DNA of 64,000 bases from Azospirillum doebereinerae (GTDB taxonomy: Bacteria > Pseudomonadota > Alphaproteobacteria > Azospirillales > Azospirillaceae), in the NCBI RefSeq assembly GCF_003989665.1, contig NZ_RZIJ01000013.1:1-64000 (forward strand). The letters run 5' to 3'. Under the pieces are notes generated by a model, which did not search any database, was not told the origin of the DNA, and was given only the letters and a program-made list of their open reading frames with translations. Positions within the stretch are counted from its first letter, which is position 1. Each line of letters begins with the position of its first letter. Made by a program: the position numbers and the translations under genes. Shown here piece after piece: positions 1 to 8,678 of the stretch.

Positions 1-1
1 C

Positions 2-2908
2 GGTTCCGGCGGCATCGACACCGTCACCCTGGGCAACACCGGCAACACGCTGGTCGTGTCGGCCCTGGAGACCCTGGCCGGCGGCACGGGCACCGACGTC
101 GTCACCATCGGCGTCACCACCGGCAGCGCGATGCTGGTCTCGTCGGTCGAGACCCTGATCGGCAACACCGGCGTCGACACCGTCACCCTCGGCTCGGCCG
201 GCAACACCCTGCTGACCTCGGCGCTCGAGACCATCACGGGCGGTGCGGGCACCGACTTGGTCTTCCTCGGCTCCGTCGGCAACAACCTGCTGGTCAGCGC
301 GGTCGAACTGCTGATCGGCGGTGCGGGCACCGACGTCGTCACGCTGGCCGGCAACGGCAACTCGATCGTCGTCCGTGACCTCGAGACCCTGACCGGCTCC
401 GCCGGCAACGATCTGGTCACGCTGGGCAACACCGGCAACACCCTGCTGGTCGCCGCCCTGGAGACCCTGGCTGGCGGTGCTGGCACCGACGTCATCACCA
501 TCGGCATCACCTCCGGCAGCACGCTGGTGGTTTCGGCGATCGAGACCCTGACCGGCAACACCGGCACCGACATCATCACGCTCGGCGCCGGCGGCAACAC
601 CCTAGCGGTCACCCTGGTCGAACAGGTCTGGGGCGGCACGGGCACCGACGTCGTCACGCTCGGCTCCGCCGGCAACGCGGTGGTCGTCCAGTCCCTGGAA
701 ACCCTCACGGGTGGCGTGGGCGTCGACAGCGTCTCCCTCGGCTCCAGCGGCAACACCCTGCTGGTCTCGGCGATCGAGACCCTGGGCGGCGGTTTCGGCA
801 ACGACGTCGTCTACCTCGGCGGCACCGGTGGCACGCTGGTCGTTGGTCAGGTGGAAGTCCTGGTCGGCAGCGCGAACGTCGATGTCGTCACCCTCCTCGG
901 TGTGGCCGGCAACACGCTGGTCATGCGTGACATCGAGACCCTGACCGGCGGCAGCACCTCCGATCTGGTCATTCTCGGCAACACCCGGAACGTCGTTCAG
1001 GTTTCCAGCATCGGAACGCTGACCGGCGGCACGGGCGTGGACGTCATCACCCTCGCCGGCACCGCGGGCAACACCCTGCTGACCTCCGGCCTGGAGAGCA
1101 TCACGGGCGGCGCCTTCACCGATCTCGTCGTGCTCGGCTCCGCCGGCAACACCCTGACGGTCTCCTCGCTGGAAACCCTGACGGGTGGCGCGGGTACGGA
1201 CGTGGTGTTCCTCGGCTCCGCTGGTAACACCCTGGTCGCCAACGCGCTCGAAGTGCTGGTCGGCGGCGCGGGCACCGACATCGTCACGCTGGGCGTCGCT
1301 GGTGCGACGATCGCCGTGCGCGACGTCGATACCCTGATCGGCAACACCGGCACCGAGATCGTCTTCCTGGGCGACACCGCCAACACCCTGGTGGCCACCC
1401 AGATCGACATCCTGATCGGCGGCGCGGCCATCGACATCGTCACCCTGGGCGGTACGGCGGGCAACACGCTGATCACCCGTGGTGTCGAGACCCTGATCGG
1501 CAGCGCGGCGGTGGACATCGTCCGGTTGGGCGACACGGCCAACACCCTCACGGTGTCGGGCGTCGAGATCCTCACCGGCGGCACCAACACCGACGTCGTC
1601 TTCCTGGGTTCGGCCGGCAACAACCTGATCGTCAACGCGGTCGAGGTTCTGGTCGGCGGCGCGGGCACCGACGTCGTCACGCTGGGTTCCTCCGGCACGA
1701 CGATCGCCGTGCGCGACGTCGAGACCCTGATCGGCAACACCGGCACCGAGATCGTCTTCCTGGGCAACGGCGCCAACACGGTGGCCATCTCCCAGGTCGA
1801 CATCCTGATCGGCGGCACGGCCAACGACATCGTCAGCCTGACGGGCACGTCGGGCAACACGCTGATCACCCGTAGCGTCGAGACCCTGATCGGCAGCGCG
1901 GCGGTGGACATCGTCCGGTTGGGCGACACGGCCAACACCCTTACGGTGTCGGGCGTCGAGACCCTCACCGGCGGCACCAGCACCGACATCGTCTTCCTGG
2001 GTTCGGCCGGCAACGACCTGACCGTCAGCGGCGTCGAGGTTCTGGTCGGCGGTACGGGCACCGACATCGTCCGGTTGGGCGCATCGGGCAACACGATCGC
2101 CCTGCGCGACGTCGAGACGCTGGTCGGCTCTTCCAACAGCGACATCGTGTTCCTGGGTGACACCAGCAACACGCTGACGGTGTCGGGCGTGTCGATCCTG
2201 ATCGGCGGCACGGCCAACGACGTCGTCACCCTGGGTACGGCGGGCTCGCTGATCACCCGCGGTGTCGAAACGCTGGTGGGCAGCGCCGGTACGGACATCG
2301 TCCGTCTGGGCGACACGGCCAACACCCTCACGGTGTCGGGCGTCGAGACCCTGTTCGGCGGCACCAGTTCGGATGTCGTGACGGTGACGAGCGGTTCCAT
2401 CCGCTTCGTCGGCGGCGCGGGTGCCGACACGGTGACGCTGCAGGCCGGTGTGAACGCCGACCAGATCGTCTTCACGACGGGTGGTGACGGTGGTGCGGCC
2501 GGTGCCAACACCGGCTTCGACGTGATCAACAACTTCCAGACCACGGATCGCGTCGTGATCTCGGGTGCGTTGGGGACCCTCGTCGACCGCAACGGCACCG
2601 GTGCCCTCGAAGGGGCGACCCGTGCGCAGGGTGCGGTGAACATGACCACGGACGAGGTCGTCGCCTTGTCCACGGCCGTGTCGGACTTGGCCGACGCTGG
2701 GCTGGCCAGCTTCCGCACCGCTCTGGGTTCGCTGACCGGTTCCTCGGCGAACGCGAGCAACCTGGTGCTGGCGAACGACGGGACGAACACCGGGCTCTAC
2801 CTGGTGATCGACGCGAACGGAGACGGTCAGGTTGCCGCCACCGAAGCCCGCCTGCTGGCGCGCTTCAACGGTGTCCTGCTCGGCACCGGGAACGTCAACC
2901 TCGGTTGA
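2..2908 (+). CDS. Giant beta-strand repeat (RTX-like) surface protein, C-terminal part; 5' end outside window
   Basis: The frame is open to the window edge, so the true start lies upstream; 968 residues are visible. Thirty tandem units of 25-27 residues follow the pattern VETLxGGxGTDxV then LGxxGNTLxV. Each carries one GGxGxD-type motif like the calcium-binding nonapeptide of RTX proteins, but spaced about 26 residues apart rather than 9. The last 165 residues are not repetitive: they include an FDVINNF stretch typical of RTX C-termini and an EF-hand-like DANGDGQV loop about 30 residues from the end. There is no LPXTG motif or visible outer-membrane barrel. The likely role is a type I-secreted adhesin or S-layer-like protein; the HlyB/HlyD pair at the other end of the window is a candidate exporter. 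Secretion and calcium binding are inferred from family resemblance. Confidence 0.85.
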   Translation, partial: GSGGIDTVTLGNTGNTLVVSALETLAGGTGTDVVTIGVTTGSAMLVSSVETLIGNTGVDTVTLGSAGNTLLTSALETITGGAGTDLVFLGSVGNNLLVSAVELLIGGAGTDVVTLAGNGNSIVVRDLETLTGSAGNDLVTLGNTGNTLLVAALETLAGGAGTDVITIGITSGSTLVVSAIETLTGNTGTDIITLGAGGNTLAVTLVEQVWGGTGTDVVTLGSAGNAVVVQSLETLTGGVGVDSVSLGSSGNTLLVSAIETLGGGFGNDVVYLGGTGGTLVVGQVEVLVGSANVDVVTLLGVAGNTLVMRDIETLTGGSTSDLVILGNTRNVVQVSSIGTLTGGTGVDVITLAGTAGNTLLTSGLESITGGAFTDLVVLGSAGNTLTVSSLETLTGGAGTDVVFLGSAGNTLVANALEVLVGGAGTDIVTLGVAGATIAVRDVDTLIGNTGTEIVFLGDTANTLVATQIDILIGGAAIDIVTLGGTAGNTLITRGVETLIGSAAVDIVRLGDTANTLTVSGVEILTGGTNTDVVFLGSAGNNLIVNAVEVLVGGAGTDVVTLGSSGTTIAVRDVETLIGNTGTEIVFLGNGANTVAISQVDILIGGTANDIVSLTGTSGNTLITRSVETLIGSAAVDIVRLGDTANTLTVSGVETLTGGTSTDIVFLGSAGNDLTVSGVEVLVGGTGTDIVRLGASGNTIALRDVETLVGSSNSDIVFLGDTSNTLTVSGVSILIGGTANDVVTLGTAGSLITRGVETLVGSAGTDIVRLGDTANTLTVSGVETLFGGTSSDVVTVTSGSIRFVGGAGADTVTLQAGVNADQIVFTTGGDGGAAGANTGFDVINNFQTTDRVVISGALGTLVDRNGTGALEGATRAQGAVNMTTDEVVALSTAVSDLADAGLASFRTALGSLTGSSANASNLVLANDGTNTGLYLVIDANGDGQVAATEARLLARFNGVLLGTGNVNLG
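59..2410 (+). repeat. Tandem 78-bp coding repeats (30 units), with a 5-unit higher-order period
   Basis: Thirty in-frame units, mostly 78 bp (26 codons), occupy this stretch. From about 845 the units also group in fives: blocks start at 845, 1241, 1634 and 2027, the last ending at 2410, with spacings of 396, 393 and 393 bp. Within each block the units recur in one order: VEVLVG, then RD(V/I)(E/D)TL, then a unit usually one residue longer, and so on. The DNA of blocks 1241-1633 and 1634-2026 is nearly identical over long stretches, which suggests recent duplication or gene conversion. Confidence 0.9.
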
Positions 2909-2936
2909 TCCCTGGCGAAAGCCTGAAGACAAGGGG

Positions 2937-2967
2937 AGGGGCGCTTTCGGGCGCCCCTTTCTTTTTT
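2937..2967 (+). terminator. Rho-independent terminator after the repeat-protein gene
   Basis: A perfect 8-bp stem (2937-2944 with 2951-2958) closes a 6-base loop and is followed by a T-rich run at 2958-2967. It lies 29 bases after the stop codon of the repeat protein and separates it from the next gene. Confidence 0.9.
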
Positions 2968-3115
2968 GCTCACCCTTTCCGTGCCAAGGCTCCGGCCAAC
3001 CCGACACGGCTTGACAAGCGCCGACCCGGCGCGGAATGGTCCCCCCGCGGGTTGCCGGACAGTCGAGCCTTGGCGGTCGCAGCATCGCTATCGCAGGAAA
3101 ACCGGGACCATCGTC

Positions 3116-5623
3116 ATGCTTCCTCAACTGGCGTTCACTTGGCAGCTTTCGGAGATCCATGGCTGGGGCTTGGTCGGGGTCCACACCGCCCTGTATCTGG
3201 TCGAGCAGGACCGCCCGCCGCTGCTTCTGGAAAAGCCGTTGATGAGCAGCCTGCGGCCGGAAAACCGGGCGCGGCTCCAGCCCCTGGTGGCGTCGTATGA
3301 ACAAACCCTCGCCCTGACCGAACAGAATCCCGGCAAGACGCTGAAGCTTCGGGAATGCGACGTGATGCACGCGCTGGGCAACGGCTTTGTGCCCGGCCCG
3401 CCGAGCCAACATTTCCAAGGCCGCCGCAACATCGGCGTCATCGCCTACGAGGACACCCGCTTCGACGGCGCCATCCTGGAACGGGCGCGCCGCTACGACC
3501 GGATCGTCGTCCACTCCACCTACAATCGGAAGCTTCTGGAGGACCAGGGCTTCACCAACATCGGCTGCGCCCTCCAGGGCATCGACGCGAGCGAACTGGT
3601 CGTGCCGCCGCCCTCGGGGCGTTTCGGCGACCGCTTCGTCATCTTCTCGGGCGGCAAGCTGGAGTTCCGCAAGGGGCAGGACATCGTGCTGGCCGCCTTC
3701 CTGCGCTTCCACGCCCGTCACCCCGACGCCCTGCTCGTCACCGCGTGGCAGAACGCCTGGACCGAGGTCGGCATGGGCATGGCGGAATCCACCCTGGTCC
3801 CCCATCCTCCGCGCGTGCGCGACAACCGGATCGACGTCCGCAGCTGGGCGTTCGAGAACGGCGCCGACGAGAGCAATTTCCTCGACCTCGGTTTCCTCGG
3901 CCGTCACCAGATCGCCGGCGTGCTGGCCGAATGCCACGCCGCCGTCTTCCCGAACCGCTGCGAAGGCGCCACCAACCTCGTCGCCATGGAAGCGATGGCC
4001 TGCGGCGTTCCCGTCATCCTGTCGGCCAACACCGGCCACATGGACCTGGTCGTCGGCGACGTCTGCCTGACGCTCGACGACCAGCGCCCGGTGCCCGACC
4101 GCAACGGCAGCCGTGTCGGCTGGGGCGAATCCTCGGTCGAGGAACTGGTCGAGCGGCTGGAAACCCTCTACGCCGACCGCAGCGCCGCCAAGGCACGCGG
4201 CGCGCGCGCCGAACGCTTCATCCGCGGCGAGCGGACGTGGCGCGCCTTCGCCGAGGCCTTCGTCGCCGTCTCCGGCGATCCGGCCGCCGCGGCCGTTTCC
4301 GATTCTGCCCCCGCCGATCGCCGGGAGGGCCCGGCGGCACCGTCGCCGGCCATGGGCGGCGGAGCACCCCAGACCATGACCATCCAGGACGCCCTGGCGC
4401 TCGCCCACGGGCACCGCGACGCCGGCCGGCTGGCGGAGGCGGAGACCGTCTATCGCCAGATTTTGGCGGTGCGCGCGGATCTGGTCCCTGTCCGGCTCGG
4501 CATTGCCCAGACGCTGCTCCTTCAGAATCGGGCGACGGCGGCACTTGCCGCCTACCGTTCGGCCATCGCCCTGCAACCGGACGCCGCCGAACTTCACGCC
4601 GGTGCCGGGAACGCGCACCAGCGCACCGCCGGCTACCGCGACGCCGCCACGGCCTTCCGGCGGGCGGTGACCCTGCGCCCGGACTGGCTGGAAGGCTGGA
4701 AGGCGCTGGGCAACCTCAGCGCGCTGGGCGGCGACGCGGAAACCGCCATCGAGGGGCTGCGGCGCAGCACCGGCCAGGGTCCGCACCAGCCGGTCCGGCT
4801 CTCCGACCTCCATTGCGCCCTGTCCAGCCACGACGCGATGGCCGGGCGGCGCGGACCCTGCGCCGGGCCGCTCAACGTCATCTACCGGATCAGCGACGGC
4901 GGCTATCCCAAGCCCAAGATCGCCGACAAGCGCACCTGCCTGCGCAATTTCCTGCAAACGGTGGGGCCTCTGCCCGGCCGGATGACGGTGGTGGCGGACA
5001 ACTGCCACGACGAAACGGTGGTCATGATCGAGCGGGAAGCCGCCGAACATTTTGGACGCAAGGACGCCATCCGCATCCAGCGCACCAGCCTGGGCAACGG
5101 CCCGTCCTGGATCCACGCCCGCGACTTGGCGCTGGAACACGACGACGCCGAGCCCTTCTATTTCATCGAGGACGACTACCTGCACCTGCCAGGTGCCGGC
5201 GCCACCCTGCTGGAGGGGCTGGAACGGGCCGATTACGTCAGCCTCTACGACCATGCCGACAAGTACAAGGCGCCGGCCCTCGCCGGAAACCCGGTGGTCA
5301 GCCATGGCGGCGAGGTGACCCGCCTGATCCTGACCGCCTCGTCCCATTGGAAGTTCACCACCAGCACCACGATGACCTTCGCGGTGCGGGTCGGCACGCT
5401 GCGGCAGGACAAGCCGCTGTTCGATCGCTTCACCAGCAGCCGGCACCCCGACGACTTCGCCGTCTTCATCAACCTGATCACGCGCGGCCGCACCGTGCTG
5501 ACCACCGTCCCCGGCCGCTCCACCCACGGGGAACCGGCGCTGCTGTCGCCGCTGGTCGATTGGGCCGCCGTCGCCGCAGCCGCAGCCGCAGCCGTCGCCG
5601 ATGTCGGAGAGACGGTGCGTTGA
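3116..5623 (+). CDS. Three-part glycosyltransferase: GT4-like domain, TPR segment, GT-A-like domain
   Basis: This 835-residue cytoplasmic protein has a GT4-like GT-B domain at about residues 1-395. It holds an acidic motif starting CEGATN (Glu283), where the second Glu of EX7E sits one residue late (Glu292), followed by the usual AMACGVPV. Residues 421-555 form about three TPR units. Residues 587-835 look like a second GT-A-fold transferase with a YFIEDDY motif (EDDY at 685-688) that could bind a metal-nucleotide sugar. ATG 3116 is the first start giving a plausible GT4 N-terminus; the ribosome site is weak. A TTGACA lies at 3011-3016 with no good -10. The C-terminus carries an alanine run from repeated gcc/gca codons. 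Substrates are unknown. Confidence 0.75.
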   Translation: MLPQLAFTWQLSEIHGWGLVGVHTALYLVEQDRPPLLLEKPLMSSLRPENRARLQPLVASYEQTLALTEQNPGKTLKLRECDVMHALGNGFVPGPPSQHFQGRRNIGVIAYEDTRFDGAILERARRYDRIVVHSTYNRKLLEDQGFTNIGCALQGIDASELVVPPPSGRFGDRFVIFSGGKLEFRKGQDIVLAAFLRFHARHPDALLVTAWQNAWTEVGMGMAESTLVPHPPRVRDNRIDVRSWAFENGADESNFLDLGFLGRHQIAGVLAECHAAVFPNRCEGATNLVAMEAMACGVPVILSANTGHMDLVVGDVCLTLDDQRPVPDRNGSRVGWGESSVEELVERLETLYADRSAAKARGARAERFIRGERTWRAFAEAFVAVSGDPAAAAVSDSAPADRREGPAAPSPAMGGGAPQTMTIQDALALAHGHRDAGRLAEAETVYRQILAVRADLVPVRLGIAQTLLLQNRATAALAAYRSAIALQPDAAELHAGAGNAHQRTAGYRDAATAFRRAVTLRPDWLEGWKALGNLSALGGDAETAIEGLRRSTGQGPHQPVRLSDLHCALSSHDAMAGRRGPCAGPLNVIYRISDGGYPKPKIADKRTCLRNFLQTVGPLPGRMTVVADNCHDETVVMIEREAAEHFGRKDAIRIQRTSLGNGPSWIHARDLALEHDDAEPFYFIEDDYLHLPGAGATLLEGLERADYVSLYDHADKYKAPALAGNPVVSHGGEVTRLILTASSHWKFTTSTTMTFAVRVGTLRQDKPLFDRFTSSRHPDDFAVFINLITRGRTVLTTVPGRSTHGEPALLSPLVDWAAVAAAAAAAVADVGETVR

Positions 5624-6579
5624 CGCTCCCCCCGTTGCGATCGCTGGGCTATCCCCTCAAGCTTCTGGTCAGCGCCGGCATCCTGCTGTTTCTGCTGAGC
5701 CGGATCGACCTTGTGGAGGTGCTGCACGAATTCGGCGGCATGCAGCCATCCCTCGCGGCGGCCGCCATGGCGCTGCTTGCCGCGACGCACGCCGTCAACG
5801 CGCTGAAGCTCGGGGTGCTGCTGCCGGAGCGGCGGGTCGGCTCCCTGTTCGCCTACACCCTGATCGCCCAGGCCTACGCCCTGCTGCTGCCCGGCCAGAT
5901 CGCCGGCGAGGCCGTCAAGGCTTACCGCCTCAGCCGGGGGAACGGGGCCGAGGCGGGCGGGGTGGTGTCGGCCGTGGTCTTCGACAAGCTGGTCGGCGGC
6001 TTCGCCATCCTGCTGCTGTCCCTGACCGGCCTGTTGACCGAACCGACGCGCTTCGGCGGCGGGGGCGCCGTCTGGGCGACCGCCGCCGCCCTCGGCATCC
6101 TGCTGCTGTCCGTCGCCGCCTTGGCCGTCCATCCGGTCCAGACGGTCCTCCTGCGCCTGTTCCGAAGCGATGCCGATGGCTGGCGCGGCTGGATCGGCCG
6201 GCATCTGTCCCGTTTCCTGGAGTCCTGGCGCGCCCAGGCGATGCAGCCGCGCACCGTGGCGCTCTGCCTCGCCTACGGGGTGCTGTCCCAGACGCTGACG
6301 GTCGCCGGCTGCGTTCTGTTCGGCATGGGGCTGGGGATCGATCTCGGCTACGCGATCTGGTGCGTGATCATCGGCATGCTGACCGTCGTCCTGCTGGCTC
6401 CTCTGACGATCGGCGGCCTCGGTCTGCGCGAAATCTCGCTGGTCGGCATGCTGGGGCATTTCGGTGTCGCGCCCGACCGCGCCCTCGCCCTGTCCCTGGC
6501 CATTTTCGCGTTCCAGATCATGGTGGCGGTGCTCGGGATCGCTGTCGACCTGCTGGTTCTGCGCGAACGGCGGGCGTGA
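5620..6579 (+). CDS. UPF0104/AglD-like flippase-domain membrane protein
   Basis: A 319-residue polytopic inner-membrane protein of the lysylphosphatidylglycerol-synthase transmembrane family (UPF0104). It has about eight hydrophobic segments and the family signatures LLPGQIAGEAVKAYRL and GGLGLREISL. Relatives are linked to lipid-carrier or glycolipid transport, but the activity of stand-alone members is unsettled. The start is TTG at 5620, overlapping the upstream stop by 4 bases with a GGAGA site about 9 bases before it, which suggests translational coupling. The MprF catalytic domain is absent. A paralogue lies at 14918-15892. Confidence 0.75.
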   Translation: MTLPPLRSLGYPLKLLVSAGILLFLLSRIDLVEVLHEFGGMQPSLAAAAMALLAATHAVNALKLGVLLPERRVGSLFAYTLIAQAYALLLPGQIAGEAVKAYRLSRGNGAEAGGVVSAVVFDKLVGGFAILLLSLTGLLTEPTRFGGGGAVWATAAALGILLLSVAALAVHPVQTVLLRLFRSDADGWRGWIGRHLSRFLESWRAQAMQPRTVALCLAYGVLSQTLTVAGCVLFGMGLGIDLGYAIWCVIIGMLTVVLLAPLTIGGLGLREISLVGMLGHFGVAPDRALALSLAIFAFQIMVAVLGIAVDLLVLRERRA

Positions 6580-6580
6580 C

Positions 6581-7690
6581 ATGACCGGCCCGGCATCGCA
6601 CCGCCGGCCCGAGCTGGACATCGCCCGCGCCATCGGGATCCTGTGCGTCCTCTACGGCCACGCCCTGGAGATGGCCTTTCTCGGGCGGGCGCAGGAACTG
6701 GGTTTCGCCTTCGCCCAGTGGCGTTTTCTCTACAGCTTCCACATGCCGCTGTTCTTCCTCGTCTCCGGCATGCTGTTCCGGGAGCGGCGCACGCGCGACG
6801 CCATCGCGAGCGCGCTCTTCCTCCTGCTCCTCGCGGCTGCCGTCCACGCGCTGGGCTGGCTCGGCACGTGGGGCCTCGGGGATCCCGGCGCAACGCTCGA
6901 CAGCCTCCTCTTCCCCCTGCTGAACGGCTACGGCTTCTACACCTCGGTCGTCTGGTTCCTGGTCGCGCTGTCTTTCGTCCAGTTCGCCCATCACGCGATG
7001 GCGCGGAGCGGGCCGGCCGGCCGGGCCGCCGTCGCGGCGCTCCTCGCCGCCTCCTTCGTCGCCGCCCAAACGACGGGAACCTATCGTTTCCAGATGGGGG
7101 CGCTGCTGCCCGGGGCGGTGTTCTACGCCATCGGGCATTGGCTGACGCGCTCCGACCACGCCGGCCCGTCGGCCCGGCTGCGCCCGTTTGTAATCCCCGC
7201 CGCCATCGCGGCGACGCTGCTGCTCGCCCCGCTCAACAACGGCTGCCTGCTCGATCCGGCCGCGCGTTGCGGGATCCCGGCGCTGAACGGGGGCTTTGCC
7301 GTCTGGATGGCCTTCGGGGCGATCGGCTTCGCTCCGGCCTTCCTGGTCACGGCCCTGCTCGGCAGCCTGGGCGTGCTGTGGAGCGCGCAGGCCCTCGCGC
7401 AACGGGGTGGGGGCGTAGCGACGGCGCTCTCCGCCCTCGGGGCGCGGACGCTTGACCTGCTGATCGTCAACGGCTTCGTCCTCCAGTTCGTCCAGCCCCA
7501 TCTGAAGCGCGTCATCGCCGACGGCGCTCCCGCCTGGGTCGGGGTTGCCTGGGCGCTCGGCCTGACCGTGGCGCAGATCCTGCTGCTGCCCCTGCTGGGA
7601 CGGGCGACCGCGCCACTCATCGCCCTGGCGCGGGGAATCGCGGAGACGACGGCGGGCGGGCGCCGCGCCCCGTCCGCGTCCCACAGTTGA
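6581..7690 (+). CDS. Acyltransferase family 3 membrane protein
   Basis: A 369-residue integral membrane protein of the acyltransferase-3 family (OafA/NodX type), which transfers acetyl or other acyl groups to glycans at the inner membrane. It starts with the ELDIARAIGILCVLYGHA signature, whose His is the presumed catalytic residue, followed by the FHMPLFFLVSGMLF segment and about nine more hydrophobic helices. There is no C-terminal SGNH domain. ATG 6581 follows the previous stop by one base, so it is probably in one transcript with the flippase-like gene. Its role is likely O-acetylation of the glycan made by this cluster. Confidence 0.8.
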   Translation: MTGPASHRRPELDIARAIGILCVLYGHALEMAFLGRAQELGFAFAQWRFLYSFHMPLFFLVSGMLFRERRTRDAIASALFLLLLAAAVHALGWLGTWGLGDPGATLDSLLFPLLNGYGFYTSVVWFLVALSFVQFAHHAMARSGPAGRAAVAALLAASFVAAQTTGTYRFQMGALLPGAVFYAIGHWLTRSDHAGPSARLRPFVIPAAIAATLLLAPLNNGCLLDPAARCGIPALNGGFAVWMAFGAIGFAPAFLVTALLGSLGVLWSAQALAQRGGGVATALSALGARTLDLLIVNGFVLQFVQPHLKRVIADGAPAWVGVAWALGLTVAQILLLPLLGRATAPLIALARGIAETTAGGRRAPSASHS

Positions 7691-7709
7691 TTTCGACCGT
7701 TCGCGCGGT

Positions 7710-8669
7710 ATGATCGCCACCCCGGCGGTTCCGCCGGAAACCGGAGAGCCTTTGTCCGTGTCTGCCCCCGCCCCCCAGCGCCCCTGGACGGTCTGCCCCG
7801 CCTGCGGCGGCACGGACCACCGGGACGACTACGACTTCTCCGTCACTTCCACCCCCGGCGCCGTGCCTGGACGGGTCGTCACCTGCCGGGGCTGCGGCCT
7901 GCAGTTCAAGATCGCCGCGCGTCCCGACGTGCCGCTCGCCGATTATTACGCCGACACGGGGCTCTACCAGCACCGCGACGACGAGGCCGAGGCCGACAAG
8001 GAGTTCGCGCGCATCCTGGAGATCCTGCGCGGCCGCGTCCAACCCGGCGCCCGTCTGCTCGACATCGGCTCGGGCCCCGGGAATTTCCTGCGCGCCGCGG
8101 TGCGCGCCGGCTACGACGTCACCGGGGTCGAACTGAACGCCGGCCTGGCCGAGCTGGCCCGCACCGCCAGCGGGGCCGAGGTGATCGCCGGCGACGCCCT
8201 CGCCCTACCCAGGCTCCTGGCCGGGCGCGAAGGCGGCTACGACGTCGTCACCATGCTCGACCTGATCGAGCATGTGCTCGATCCCGTCCGCCTGCTGCGC
8301 GAGGCCGCCAGCTTCCTGAAGCCGGACGGCGTCCTGCTGGTCTACACCCCGAACCACGCCGGGCTGATCACCCGCGTCGCGGCGCTCGCCCACGGGCTGA
8401 CCCTCGGGCGGGTCCAGGGGCCGCTGCGCGGCATCTACGACTGCGACCACATCGTCTTCTTCACGCCGGAGACGCTGCACGACGCCGTCCGCCGGGCCGG
8501 GCTGGAGCCGGGCGCCCTCACCATGGTCAAGTTCAACCCCGACCGCCGCAACATCGCGCGGGGCGTCACCGCCTCGGCGCTGCGCCTCATCGAGAGCGTC
8601 AGCCCCGTCCTGTTCGGCGAATTCCGCATGGTGCTGCTGGCCCGCCCGGCCGGCCCGCCATCCCCTTAG
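7710..8669 (+). CDS. SAM-dependent methyltransferase with N-terminal zinc ribbon
   Basis: A 319-residue class I methyltransferase. Two CxxC pairs (C29/C32 and C59/C62) form a probable zinc ribbon. The SAM-binding motif LLDIGSGPGNF follows, and DLIEHVLDP matches the usual post-motif II acidic region. This layout is common in methyltransferases of O-antigen and sugar clusters that act on NDP-sugars or glycans. ATG 7710 has no clear ribosome site. A TTG at 7752 sits 5 bases after a good GGAG, so the true N-terminus may be 14 residues shorter. The next methyltransferase follows after 9 bases. Confidence 0.75.
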   Translation: MIATPAVPPETGEPLSVSAPAPQRPWTVCPACGGTDHRDDYDFSVTSTPGAVPGRVVTCRGCGLQFKIAARPDVPLADYYADTGLYQHRDDEAEADKEFARILEILRGRVQPGARLLDIGSGPGNFLRAAVRAGYDVTGVELNAGLAELARTASGAEVIAGDALALPRLLAGREGGYDVVTMLDLIEHVLDPVRLLREAASFLKPDGVLLVYTPNHAGLITRVAALAHGLTLGRVQGPLRGIYDCDHIVFFTPETLHDAVRRAGLEPGALTMVKFNPDRRNIARGVTASALRLIESVSPVLFGEFRMVLLARPAGPPSP

Positions 8670-8678
8670 GAGAGGCCG

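Noticed and set aside
59-2410. Regular repeats as a CRISPR array
   Set aside because: The units are 78 bp, contiguous without spacers, and lie in one open frame encoding a regular protein repeat.
3011-3040. Promoter ahead of the first glycosyltransferase
   Set aside because: TTGACA is perfect, but at 17 or 18 bases spacing the -10 matches at three positions or fewer.
602-5527. Very long minus-strand open frame (1641 codons) opposite the repeat protein and the first glycosyltransferase
   Set aside because: It mirrors the repeats of the plus strand, crosses a good terminator, has low-complexity composition and no domain signature. Long antisense frames are expected in DNA this GC-rich.
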